Shown here piece by piece: positions 41,986 to 53,446 of a stretch of 64,000 nucleotides of DNA. The DNA is taken from assembly GCA_030549495.1 (NCBI GenBank), contig JAUIRK010001052.1:434001-498000 (forward strand). The letters are read 5' to 3'. This stretch comes from Nectonema munidae. Its lineage: Eukaryota > Nematomorpha > Nectonematoida > Nectonematidae. The notes under the pieces are model-generated. The model made no database searches and was not told where the DNA came from. It saw only the letters and a list, made by a program, of their open reading frames with translations. The position numbers and the translations under genes were made by a program. How positions within the stretch are numbered: position 1 is the first letter of the stretch; every line of letters begins with the position of its first letter.

Positions 41986-43065
41986 TTTCTTCCAAGAGCT
42001 TTTCTGAGCCTGTTCTATGACATCTGTGCATATTTTTATATTTTACAGATTAAATTTTTAGAGAATTCACTTTTTTTCTTGACATAGTATGGCTTCGTTT
42101 AAACATCAATTCAGTAGAAGCTATTCTGATTTGGTCCTCGAATCTTTTCTATGTTCAAGCCTTCTAAGTAATTTCGATTACACACACCGAACGTGGATGA
42201 AGAACATGCTATTAAGAAAATTTACATAGCTTTATTGATCTGCGTTCTCCCGATGTTAAAAAATTCTTCACGGCGTTTCCACCAAAAAGGATGAATGCAA
42301 GAAAGTTTAGTACATTCTTTCTTTTAACTTCAATACCCTCAAACAACAAATCCAGCATTATCAAATCATGTAAATATTTTGAAATGAAATTAAAGATATT
42401 TATATTACAATCTGTACACGAGTTTGCCTTCGTATTTGGAAGATAAAAGTGAACAGTGCTTCCACAAAGAATAAGAGTGATACACCTACAATATATGTAT
42501 AACGATGCACATATATGTGAAATCACACAAGCGCAAAAATATCAGATGAGAAGTGTTTTTTGCTTGTGCTCGTAATTATTAATGTAGTCGTAGTAGTAGA
42601 AGTGTAGTGTTTGTTGCTTGTGTCACGCTTCTTACACCACCACATACACTGACTGTGTATAGTAATCAAAATATATACACCAGGACAATGATCTTTTAAA
42701 TGTAAAAGTTTGTTGCCTTTTCTCTCCTCTTAATTTTGAGTGGTAGCAAATGAAATTGCGTTTACTGAGTTTGTACTTAAAACAACGAATAAGGGATAAG
42801 AGTGTAGATCAATGCTCTCTTTCATTACAATCCATTGCCATTTGCCTACTATTGTCGTGGTTTTAGCCTATGCTAGTGCTGCTTGCATCATCGCGCACTC
42901 CGAGAAGACGCTTTTCCTATCATCAGTTCTCCGTTAAATGGTACTATTATTTTTCTTTTAATCTTCTTCCCCTTAACTTAGGGTCTTGCTGATCAATAAA
43001 CGTCGGATCTAGTTAATTAATTCATTGTATATTCAAATCGAATCAAACACGAAAAACTATCAAGA
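41986..43065. other. intergenic, no gene
   Basis: No gene. The 104-codon minus ORF at 42212-42526 has no recognisable motif, although it includes several Cys residues. Confidence 0.4.
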
Positions 43066-43205
43066 AAAGGCTTGAGTGATATTATCAAGATGCTTACTTC
43101 TATATCCAAGGGTCTTGGCTTCGAACCATAGCAATTCCCTTGTTCACAATTTGATAAAAGCGGCTCAAGTAGCGTCATTTTTACGCCAAGCTAACTTTAA
43201 ATGTA
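43066..43205 (+). repeat. tRNA-derived SINE, family A copy 2 (diverged)
   Basis: Starts GGCTTGAGTGATATTATCAA, with a B-box-like GGCTTCGAACC, a TTTGATAAAAGCGGCTCAAG block and GTCATTTTTACGCC, corresponding to the family body at 41850-41985. The ORF at 43076-43291 is simply this SINE. Confidence 0.5.
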
Positions 43206-44759
43206 TACGTTATCACTTGGAGTTGACATTTAATAAAAAAAACTATAAAGCAATAAACGAATTTTTCATCCCAATCAATTCAAGTCTATAACTATAAATA
43301 TTGTTTTTTTTGGGCTAAAATATGCATAAAAATTTTTAACTAAAAATTCTATGAAATGAGTAAAAGATAAGAAAATAAAGGAACAGAAAGTTTTATTAAA
43401 AAAAAACGAAATATTTCAAGTTTAACAAAAATTCTTTATCATGTTTTGAAAAATGTATTTTCATTAAATTGCACCAAATTTTTGTTTTGGAATTTATTTC
43501 ATCATATGCTATCACAGCAGTAAACGCTTGTTGTTAAGATATCCTATGATAAAATGCTAGTATTAGTATTTGTCTGGCCAACGATTCATGTTCTACGTTT
43601 GTAAAAGACTACACTTGCGAAATCATTGTACATGGTTCTTATCAACGTTTCTAAATTTCTAACACTTTCGTATAGATAGACTTTACACTTTTTCATGATG
43701 CCTATTTATTTCCTTTTTTAATTTAAAATCTAACTAACCAAGCTTACTAAAATGATCTAAGTGAAGACAGATAATTTTATATTCTTTCATCATACAATGA
43801 ACTACTTGTTTCATTTTTCCTCATTTTTATAGTAAATGTGAAAATATAAATTTTTATTCAAGGAGTTTAATAATACTTAGAAGAACAAGCCTACATGCCT
43901 AGTCACTAGCAACTAACCCTTAATTTTTTTAACGTAACTGCCCAATCAAACTTATATAATACCTATCAACTTTTTCATTCGTTGAACCCTGGTATCCTTT
44001 TTTGACATTTAAAATATGTTGGTTGTATGAAGGTGAAAACGATAAATGTTTCTATTTTCTTTATATGCTAGAACTTTTTGCGACATGAATATCATCGAGA
44101 AAATTTCACCCTAACCCTAGAAATGTGAAGAATAAATAGTTAGTTTTCAAAAAAAATTTCATGCTGACAATTTCGTTTTGATCAAATGTTTAATGTCCGT
44201 TTAAATATTGATTGTCAGTTTATATAAAGCGCTTCACCCACTTTTTTTCACATAAATGATAGACTTAAAAAATTTAGACGATAACAAAATGAAAATTAAG
44301 GACATAGAGCCCCTCATCTGGGGGAAATAGATCACTGGACAAGATGCATTCTTAAAAATTAAAGTCTTGTCCTTATTGAAAACCGATGTTATAAATTATA
44401 ACTGAATTCTATAACAAAAACTTAGATTTATGAAATTTTCGGATACTTGACACACAGAATACGCACATCATCTTAATTTTTTGGCAAATTTTATTTCTTT
44501 ATATGACTAAAAATTTTTAATTTTAAGCCGTTCTTATTCGTTTTTAAAGAATGGAATTTAAAAAACTAACTAGGTAACGAATTAATCTACATGACTATGT
44601 TCTAATTAAAGATTTTACAAGAAATAGTTCATCCTTGATATTATTGAATAATGGCTTTATCACCGATATCGCAATACAATTGGCATGATAGATGATTTTT
44701 TGCTTTATTGACTTTATTTTCTCAAAAATAAAATTATTAGTTAATTGGAAATATAAATA
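43206..44759. other. 1.5 kb AT-rich stretch, no gene
   Basis: Nothing supported on either strand. A small hairpin (GAGCCCCTCATCTGGGGGAA) is at about 44307-44327. Confidence 0.5.
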
Positions 44760-45179
44760 CAGTAATCCCTCGTTAGTTACGCCAAAACTTTACATGCCTT
44801 AAAGATTTTTTAAATTAGTTTATAGTATTATAAGAACATTATAAAAAATTAAGGTGTAGAAAAATGAGATAATCAAATATAAATAAATTTTTAACTTTTG
44901 GTTCCAAAAAATTTGAAAAGAAAAACTCAGCACAAACTTTAAAGTAAAATAAAACATTAGTATTAACTTGTTAAGATAATTCTTGAAGGATAATAATGAA
45001 TTATCTGGCAGTACTGTTACAATTATAAATATGTAGTGCATGACAATTGAAAATATTTACCTTTATTTTGAAAAACATCTCAAGGAATCTTAGAGAGGGT
45101 TATCTTGCAAACCAAAGGAAATTGGAAAGTGTTATTTGCAGTAGTTTAGCTTGCTTCTTATTTTATGCAAAATGGCGTT

Positions 45180-45720
45180 TACATTGCAATGGCATTTTGA
45201 AACTTTAAGGCTTGAACTTTATGGGGATGCGACTCATAAGACAAGAAAATTTAAATTATAAAATACTTCTTTACATCGATGACTTCTTAATTCTTGGCAC
45301 CACATCAGACGATACAAAAAGCTCATTGACATGATTGTTTTTCTCAACGAAGAGTATAATTTGGTTATAATTTTTGTTAAATTACTAGACAAAGTAATGC
45401 ATCGCAAGTTATTAGTTACTTGTTAGCCATCATTAACTTAAGTCGACAAACTGACTACACCAGATGGCAAATACAAAAAAAAGATTTTTTGATGTCTACG
45501 CTCACCAACAAATTACTCTGAATAAATCGGATATAGAAGTGTTGTGCATCGTCTGGTATTGAATTGTCACACTTCCAACCACTTGAAAATGGGTCTATCA
45601 AGATCTTAGAATCAAAGACACCACATCATTACACCATTGCATGACCTAAGATTTCAAACATTTCCAGACACTTGACTAGCAGGAAACGGAATCACAGCCC
45701 ATACCAAAATCCCTCTCTAA
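45180..45720 (+). mobile_element. fossil reverse-transcriptase fragment (LTR-retroelement kin)
   Basis: A coding trace with a LLYIDDFLILGTTSDDTKS motif (the Y-x-D-D catalytic box) at about 45265-45325, followed by diverged sequence compatible with the downstream part of a Gypsy- or DIRS-type polyprotein. No terminal repeats are seen. It is clearly broken and old. Confidence 0.45.
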
Positions 45721-46419
45721 TTTGCCTTTTTGGAGACAATCGACCTACAATCTAAAATATTTGCTTCACCACAAAACTTTTCTCTTTACTGTGCACACCC
45801 TACGATAATTATCATGACAAAATGTAGAGGAAGCGAAGATATGGAAAGGCAGCATCTCTCTCTGGAATGTATCGTACCTGACTGCTAAAGATCACATATC
45901 ATATGTGAGTTCATCGCAGAATCCTGCTGATCCCCCCTCGAAAACGGAGAAAGCGTCCTTCAAACAGGTGTGCACCAGGGGCGCACATCCGGAGGGGGGG
46001 GGGGGCGAAAATGACCTTTGCCCCCCAATAATTTTCTATAAGTAAGAGTTGCTGCTTGTTTATAAAACATGTATGATCGCATAGAAGGAATGCAGACTTT
46101 CGAATCAATCAAACATCATGCCAAGCTGCTCTTAAATCTTGCTCACGTTTTTTGTTTTTAAATTGTACCCCTTCTATCAACTTTTTTTTGGCTACACCAC
46201 TGCTTCTGTCTAATTTGCATTTAGAGTTAAATTAAAATAGTTTTCAATCGTTACGATTTTATATCAATGAATATTGTTAGACTCGCGCTAAGAATTTTTT
46301 TTCAACAAAAGTCACAATCTTTATCGCTACGTTTGCTACATTTTGTAACATTTGAAAACTTTAATATTCAAAAAACGCAATAATTTTCCTTTTTCAAATA
46401 CTTTGATTTATGTTAGTTT

Positions 46420-46781
46420 GGTCCTCGGACATTTCGCCCCATTATTTTCATAAGACAGTTCGTCCCTTGGACAATTCACCTCATTATTTTCATAAGACAG
46501 TTCGTCCCATGGACAATTTACCCCATTATTTTCATAAGACATTTTGTTTCATAGACAATTCGCCCCGTTATTTTCATAAGACATTTTGTCTCATGGACAA
46601 CTCTAAAAAATTAAGAGATAAATTGATTAATTTGAAATAATTTAATAGAGATAAAATAAACAAGAATATAAAAATTTTTAATAATTTTACACATATAATA
46701 AGCAAAGATGGATGAAACTAATAGCCTATGAGACAATTTGTCAGGGGGCAAATTGTCTATGGGGCGAAATGTCTGTCGACC
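46420..46781. mobile_element. probable Mutator-like MITE with 42-bp tandem repeats
   Basis: The ends are GGTCCTCGGACATTTCGCCC and, read inward from the right, GGTCGACAGACATTTCGCCC. Inside the left part a 42-bp unit (containing ATTATTTTCATAAGACA and GGACAATTC) is repeated about four times between 46438 and 46600. The flanks GTTAGTTT and GTTATTTA are similar but not identical. The GG ends and repeat-built termini resemble the 3927-4910 element. The 76-codon ORF here is just the tandem repeat translated (14-residue period). Confidence 0.6.
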
Positions 46782-47013
46782 GTTATTTAAATAATTTTTT
46801 AATTATAAGGAGCTACTTAAACGTTGGCTTTTGCTGCTTATAAAAACTTGAAAATATTAAATAAACTCTAATTCTTTATGCCTCCTATTATTTTGAAATT
46901 ATTCTGAGAACAGACGGTTCCATTTTAAAATAGTGAAAATTGCTTTATTAATTTATTTTGTTTCCTTTCTCTCTTATGTTAATTATGTAGCAAATTTTTC
47001 AATTTTAAGTAAA

Positions 47014-47173
47014 AGATAAGGTGCAGCGGGTGTATTTTCATTGACAAGGCACTGATGTACCGGTTATGTCAAACTATGAACAAATTCGTTCAAATTCGAA
47101 GTATCGATGAGGAATCGAATTGAGAGGCTTCCGTTCTGAGTCCATCATCTCAACCAACCTGCCATGCCATCCA
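47014..47173 (-). repeat. tRNA-derived SINE, family A copy 3
   Basis: On the minus strand: GGCATGGCAGGTTGGTTGAG head, ATTCGATTCC B-box, then GTGCCTTGTCAATGAAAATA and CACCCGCTGCACCTTA. This parallels the family order (GTGCTTTCTTGATGAAAACA, CCCCGTGATGC) at 54253-54389. Confidence 0.55.
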
Positions 47174-49273
47174 TAGAGTATCCTGTAGGGGGTACGTCAA
47201 ATTAGTTTTCAAAAAACTAAAGTTATGTTCTAAAATTTTTTAGTTTTTGTTGAAGCTCTATAACTTTTTCTGATAGACTTTTTTTCCTTAAAAGTTATTT
47301 TACTTTTTGTAGCTTGTATCAATTTACCTTTTAAACCATTTTTGAAAGATGCTGAGTAAAATGAAATAATGCGATCTTAATTTTTTGTTTGCACAATTAT
47401 AACTTCGTTTTATACCCTTGCCCCTGAATCAATCACATTTTTTCATATAAACATCGCAAGGTGTCTAGTAGACTCTTTGCCTTTAGACTACATTCACTCA
47501 TATAAAACTATCCAACCTTAAGTTATTTGTTTTCTCTATGAATCAAATATCCTTTCATCAATTCCTGTAATGTGCCTGGTAGACTACTTCATTTTTCAAA
47601 TGAAAAGCCTATGCCCTATTCCACCCCCTAACAATTTTGGATTTTTTTAAACTAGTGTATATTCAATGGTTGTAGGTAAAAATGCCCCCTAATTTTTGAT
47701 TTTCAGGATTTTTTTAAATTATATATTTTTATTTGGTACCGTTTTGAAAGGCTAAATTTCTAAAATTTAGCACCTTTGTATCTATAGGGTTTTTTTTATA
47801 AAGTTCTTGAAAACAATAGCAAAGGTGCAGATTTGTGGGAATGTGTTCTTAAAATCAGTTAAAACACAAATTATATTTAGAAAGTGTTCTGATACACAAA
47901 GTCCAAAAATATTTGCTGTTTTATAAATTATTTTTTTGTATTTAAAAAATTGTCGTATGCTGAGTTTTTTTAGTTTACTTTAATTAAATTTTAAATGTTT
48001 TAGATGAAAAGTTAACTTTTTGTTGTTTTTTTACAAAAAATCTTTATTTGACATATCTTTTAAAAAAAAATTTTTTAATTTTAATTAATAATTTTTTGAA
48101 TTTTTTTGTGTTTGGGCATTTTTTTCGGGGGCATTTTTTCCTACTTTTTAATTCGGGGCATTTTTTCTGCGCACCATATTCGATATGCAAATTTAATTAA
48201 AATATTTTCGCTGGAAGTATAGTATTTAAATTCACCAAGTAAAAAAAAATAAAGTAGTCTTATAAATTTAGGACTTTAGGTATTCGCGGAATACACTCTA
48301 TTTTAAAGGATTTCTTGAATATTTGTTCTCCCGTGGTATTTCCAGACCACTAATTTTGAAAATTGCAACAAAAAAATTTCGCCCCCCAATAATTTTGAGG
48401 ATGTGCGCCCCTGATGTTAAAATCTTTCATGCCTGCTGTATACCTCCCTATTTATTTTTGAGAGAGAACTACTGTCCTCTGCAAACTAAACCATTCGAAG
48501 TTATGGGACCCGTACCAGAGTTGAATTATGTAGGTTTATGGCAGCAAATATCTTGCAGTTCGGATTGGCTTCACGTTTAATATAAGAATGTGGACAATCT
48601 TGCGGTTATCCACATTTACGTGTGCGAATTTTTATCATCATCAGCAATGAGTGTTTGAACTCTGGATAAAATATACTACAAGTTTTTTCTAACAGTGTTT
48701 TTAATCTGGATATCAAGGAATGGACTTTTCTATATTTTTGCTCACAACTAAGTGGCACTGAAATATCTATTTTGATGATCAACATATACATACGCAGAGC
48801 TTTCTGGTAACCTTTATTTTACTTTCGTCCAATGTTTTTGATTAGAGTGAATATTTATAGCTAAACAATTGTTGATGCTCGGTTGATTGTAAGTTGTACA
48901 TCTGGGGTTCAGTGTGATTGATAGTAAAATCAGACTAGAGGCTAACGGAATTAATTTTGGTGGGTGCGGGTTTTTACAATGTGGAGTGGGCAGATATAGA
49001 ATCCTATGGCCAGATTTATTCTCCAGCACACGAGTCTAGTGTGCACCGATTACGAGGATCATCACTTCTCATGATTTAAATTTTCATTATCTATTTTTTC
49101 TTTTATATTAGATAAAAATTTAACTTTGAGAATGTTGCGAGTATGGGGACATTTGATATCAAAGTTTAGTATATTTTTTCTTGAAAATTTTAATAACTTG
49201 TGGGAACATATTTTAATACAGAAAAATCCCCTATGTAGCGAACAGAAAACCGTGATGCAGCGAGGGATTACAG

Positions 49274-50779
49274 TATGGTAGTTATATTAATATATAAATT
49301 TTGATTAAATAATCTTGAAGTATTAAGGATTTTTAACATAAGAAGATGGCATCGCAATCTTTTAAAACGCTGAAAAAGAGTAATGTAAAATTCGAATCTA
49401 TCTTTAAAACAGATGTGCAACAAAAACCATAATCGTATTCTACGTTTGCTCTCTACTTTCCAAGAATTCTTTGTTAAAATTCTAAAATTGATCAATCATT
49501 TTTCTTTTAGGTTACGAAGTTTCATCTAACTTTTGACGTATGGCATCTGTACTGGAGCTGCCGTGAATCAAAAAATATGGATGGAAAAATTGAAAATAGT
49601 TGATAAATATCATTTTTATGCCTTACTTAATATTTTGTTTTCATTCTTTAATGCGTTATTACAAAAATTATTATATTTTAATGTATATTTTGAACAAAAC
49701 GTGTATTGTTGATAATGATTGAATGTCATATGATGATGGTGTCGTATTTTTATTTTTAAGTATAAAATTGAAACAGTTTTATAAGAAAGCAATGCATTTC
49801 AATGCAAGCTGTAGTATTATTTGGTTTGTTTTGATGCAGAATTTTGTTTTCTAAACACACTAGATTTTGCATACTTTATAATCTTTATATCATTGTTGCG
49901 TGTAAATATCTGTTTTTCAAAAATATATATAATGTTATAAAATCGAACTATTTTTATACACATGTTTAAATATATTAACCTTCATTTACATTTTGTTGCT
50001 GAGATGGAGAAAAGGAGGTTCGAAAAATTTACTCAGAAATTAGGATATTTTAATTTTATGACATTAATAAAACATTCGTATTCATGCAAACAGTAGTACT
50101 TTCAAATGGTTTTAATTTATTTGCATCTATCGCATATATTCAAGCTTTTATGTGCCATTGTTCCCATGTGGGGATATTTCCACAAGCAATGAGCACTGGA
50201 GATTGTTTTAATATTTTCTTTTATACATGGTCTTTTTTCAGAAAAAATAACAGGAAAACTTTATTCGATCGTTGAAAAAGTCTCTGAAGTAAACTTTGTT
50301 TTTTGGCCACGGCCTTTTCTCTCAAAAAAACTTTTTTTAATCAAATTGGCCATTTTTTCAGAGCAATATCTTCGTACTATTGAATTGAAGACTGCAGTGT
50401 TCTTTATAAAAGCAGGTTGGGATTTAATTTTTTTGAAGATATTCTATTGTTACAATGTTTATTAAATTTTACGATTCTTGGTTGTTTGATTTCGACCAAG
50501 GTATATTTTATGAGACTTAACTTTTGTTTTGTTCCTTTGAGGAACAGTCTTACAAATAGATGTTGAACAACAAGTCTAATACCTTTCAGCAGCATTATGT
50601 TATTTATTCTGTAAAATATATTTCCTGGTAAGATTTTTGTTCAAAAAAGCTAATTTTTATTATTTCTTATATTTTTAAAGAATTTAGAAAATGATTTCAG
50701 CGGTCAATTTTTATGCAAACAAGTCAAGCTAAAAGGCTAGCTTGATTCATGAAGCACTAGCTGCATCAAGAATTTGTAA
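49274..50779. other. 1.5 kb, no gene
   Basis: AT-rich. The ORFs of 63-75 codons have no recognisable motifs. Confidence 0.5.
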
Positions 50780-51580
50780 AAACATTTCATTCTCCCATCC
50801 TTGACCAATATAGTGAGACTGAGAACACTACAGATCCATTCACGGATGATGACGCACCTCTTGAAAAAGCTAGTGAAGTGAAAGTAGATTATAGTGGCAG
50901 TGAAAGTGAAGATGAGTTTGCTAATATTCTTAGTACTTCCAAGAAATGTAAAACAGGTACACCTTCATGAGAAAAATATTTGATTTCATTGAAGTTATTA
51001 ATTCAACAGTAATGAATAAATTGGCAAATGATACCCTTATTTTGTTTTCAAAGGACCTTACGAGCAGTGGAATGACTGATAATTTACTTGTAATGCAGAA
51101 TTATTGAGTTTTTTTGCGACCATTATTTTGTTTGGGTTTCATATATTTTTACATAACAGTTTTAATGAGACTTTTGTAAAATATAAATTTTTCACCAAGT
51201 TTAATAAATGAAAAATAGACGTATTGCCAAATTAGCTGGGAAAGACGTCAAAGCTATTGGCATTACTAGAAAACACTAGATGTATCAGCAAAATGAAATC
51301 AGTAAAAGAAATGGAAAAATTAAAATAAGAACAATTGATTTTCGTAGCGGTAGAGTTATAATTTTGTAATAATAGGATGATAAATCCATCTTCAACATTG
51401 GCATAAATTTCACATCATATGTACCTAGAGAAACCGCGAAAGCATCGTCAACCTATAAACTAATAAAGCAGTACAATATTGGTGTAGAAGGCATTGATGT
51501 GATGGATAGGCTTCTATGCTCTTATTGCCAATGATTACTGATAAAAAGTGGTATTGGTTACACCAGATGTGGACAAACTA
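50780..51580 (+). pseudogene. piggyBac-type transposase remnant
   Basis: An acidic N-terminal piece (DDDAPLEKASEVKVDYSGSE, then SEDEFANIL) at about 50845-50935, typical of piggyBac starts, is followed after a large internal deletion by RRIAKLAGKDVKAIGITRKH, then ISKRNGKIKIRTIDFRSGRV and KLIKQYNIGVEGIDVMDRLL (about 51463-51520). After a frame change comes LPMITDKKWYWLHQMW. The order KLI-YN-G--G-D-MD-LL, then R-K-KW-W matches the piggyBac catalytic domain end, including the last Asp. The copy is broken by stops and frameshifts. A hAT MITE (51564-52192) is inserted at its 3' side, where the KKWYW-type frame ends. Confidence 0.6.
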
Positions 51581-52192
51581 GGGCCAACCGGTCGCATGTG
51601 GCCTTTCAAAAGTTTTTATGCGGCCAGCTGAGATAAAGTTATTTAAGCTCATTTCCCGTTAATTTATAATCATTGATGCACACATTTTGATTGACTGGAA
51701 AATTTTAGATATTCAAACTACACGATCATAATACTGTTCAAACTATTTTCACCAAAATGGCTTACTTTTTTATTTCTCCTGTTTCAATTTTCATAGTTGA
51801 GTTCTTATTTAAAATTTTGAAGAATGAAGTAACCTTTGATTTATATTTATTATTTCAAGTGTATACTGGTAATTATTTTTAAAAAAAGTTTTATAATTAG
51901 CAATATTTTTTTCATGATTACATTTTCTTACAGATGTTTAAATAAACTTACCTTAAAAATTAAAATTTTGATGAAGAATAATCAATTGTTTTACTATGTG
52001 CTAAAAAGACTGAATCAATAAATTTTCAATGAAATTTTGCTTTAAATTTTTTTTAAATATTAACAAAAACATATTGTTCAGTTCTTTAAAAATTTTGTCT
52101 TTGCTGCTATTCGCCATTTTACACTACTATGCAACCCTAAAGGTCTACATTTTTAAATGCAGACCTTTCAAGAAAAAGTTTGCCCACTCTTG
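51564..52192. mobile_element. hAT-type MITE inserted in the piggyBac remnant
   Basis: The left end is CAGATGTGGACAAACTAGGG; the right end read inward is CAAGAGTGGGCAAACTTTTT. CAGAGGTGGGCAAACT is a familiar hAT terminus. The flanks GGTTACAC (51556-51563) and GGCTAGAC (52193-52200) agree at 6 of 8. The interior is AT-rich and non-coding. The 61-codon ORFs are chance. Confidence 0.6.
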
Positions 52193-52782
52193 GGCTAGAC
52201 TTTGCAGTAATTAAAAAGAACATTCCATTTTCTGAAAACAGTACCTTCTAAATTGATGCCAATTAAATTAAAAAACCATTTCGTTTTTTAATTATGGTAA
52301 ACGCTAATTAATACATCATTTAAGGATTGCGATTTAAATTTTTTATCAACCTTTATATAAATAAGACATTAGTTAATTCCTTTAAAAGTCTTAGGTCATT
52401 ATGCTGTTGAAAATTAAAACATATTTTTACTAATATAAGCAATCAACAATAAAATTCTTCTGGTTATACTCATTGATCTTAAAACTGCAAACAAAAGCTT
52501 AAAAATTCGCAATACAATATTACTGCCATCTTTTTGGTCGGGTAAAGAATAACGATTTAAATGAGCAGTCATTCTAGATACTATTTGCTTATCCTTTAGA
52601 AAAATTCTCGTAAGATCAGTAATTTCATATGCCTTCTAGAGTACTTTTTGTGAACCATAAATATTCAAATTTTGTCGATAATATTCAAATCCTACAAGTT
52701 TATACTCAGATGAATGACAAAGTAAAATAGCCATACTAATCATATTTCTTAGTTTGCAGCATATGATAATGTTTTGTACTTA
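52193..52782. other. gene-free stretch
   Basis: AT-rich, nothing supported. Confidence 0.5.
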
Positions 52783-52906
52783 GCCCTTTAAGGATTAATG
52801 CGACAGCAGTGCTCGAATAAATAAAAATCGTCTGCTTTAAATATATGAAATTCCATTAAAAAAGAAAACAGAGGATTAGTCTCTAAAATTCTGGTCCCTA
52901 AAGGGC
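52783..52906. mobile_element. 124-bp TA-flanked MITE, copy 2
   Basis: The ends are GCCCTTTAAGGA and, inverted, GCCCTTTAGGGA, bordered by TA at 52781-52782 and 52907-52908. It is homologous to 7542-7662 along its length. The clearer ends make this the better guide to the family termini. Confidence 0.7.
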
Positions 52907-53446
52907 TATGAAAGATCAAATTCTTTCGAGTTTAGAATTTTATTGTATTTTTATATCCAAAAATTTTATTTAAAATTAGATATAGGTAAAACCTTCTGGA
53001 TTAAGGAATTAATTTCATAAATTTAGAATACTGGTATTCATACCCGAGCATATTAAGAATCAAACAGAGTCTCTAGACAACACTAATGATGTATACAACA
53101 AATAGTAAGAATAATTTTCTTTAAAAAGACTAAAAAATAAGTCTTTTTTTAAAAAGTAGGGTTATTTTCTAATTTGGACTTCTACTCCCCAGTCTTGATA
53201 AGAATACTTAGCGCTCGACAAAATTATTTCGACTATTCGATACAGATCGATCAGTTAAATGATGATTCAAGAGAATTTTATAACGACATAACAAGGTAAA
53301 TTAAGACGAGGTATCTACAAATAAAATTTATTCAAAAGTTAACAAAGGAGATAAATGGTGAAAACATTTATTCCGTACTTTTCGATGTGGTTTTAAATAA
53401 AATATCTTAAATACTACTAATTTTAAGAGCCAAAAAGTGTATTTTG

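Larger units (their letters stand above)
45972..48412. mobile_element. possible hAT-type element with CAGGGGCGCACATCC ends, swollen by insertions
   Basis: The left end is CAGGGGCGCACATCCGGAGG followed by a G run and GCGAAA; the right end read inward is CAGGGGCGCACATCCTCAAA followed by GGGGGGCGAAA. I see no matching 8-bp duplication (GTGTGCAC versus ATGTTAAA), so the two ends may be unrelated insertions of one family. A CCCCCCAATAATTTT block occurs next to both ends. Confidence 0.4.
44760..49273. mobile_element. Tigger/mariner-type terminal pair enclosing 4.5 kb of nested elements
   Basis: The left end is CAGTAATCCCTCGTTAGTTA preceded by TA (44758-44759); the right end read inward is CAGTAATCCCTCGCTGCATC followed by TA (49274-49275). 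CAGTAATCCCTCG with a TA target is the classic Tigger/pogo-related terminus. The interior holds an RT fossil (45180-45720), hAT-like ends (45972 and 48412), a Mutator-like MITE (46420-46781) and a SINE (47014-47173). No Tigger transposase is seen. It is either one element swollen by later insertions or two separate end fragments that happen to face each other. Confidence 0.55.

Noticed and set aside
46410-46640. A 76-codon protein with 14-residue repeats
   Set aside because: It is the translation of a 42-bp tandem repeat inside a MITE; 42 is a multiple of three so the frame stays open by chance.
45972-48412. A definite hAT element
   Set aside because: Ends match but the flanking 8-mers do not, so it is kept only as a possible element.
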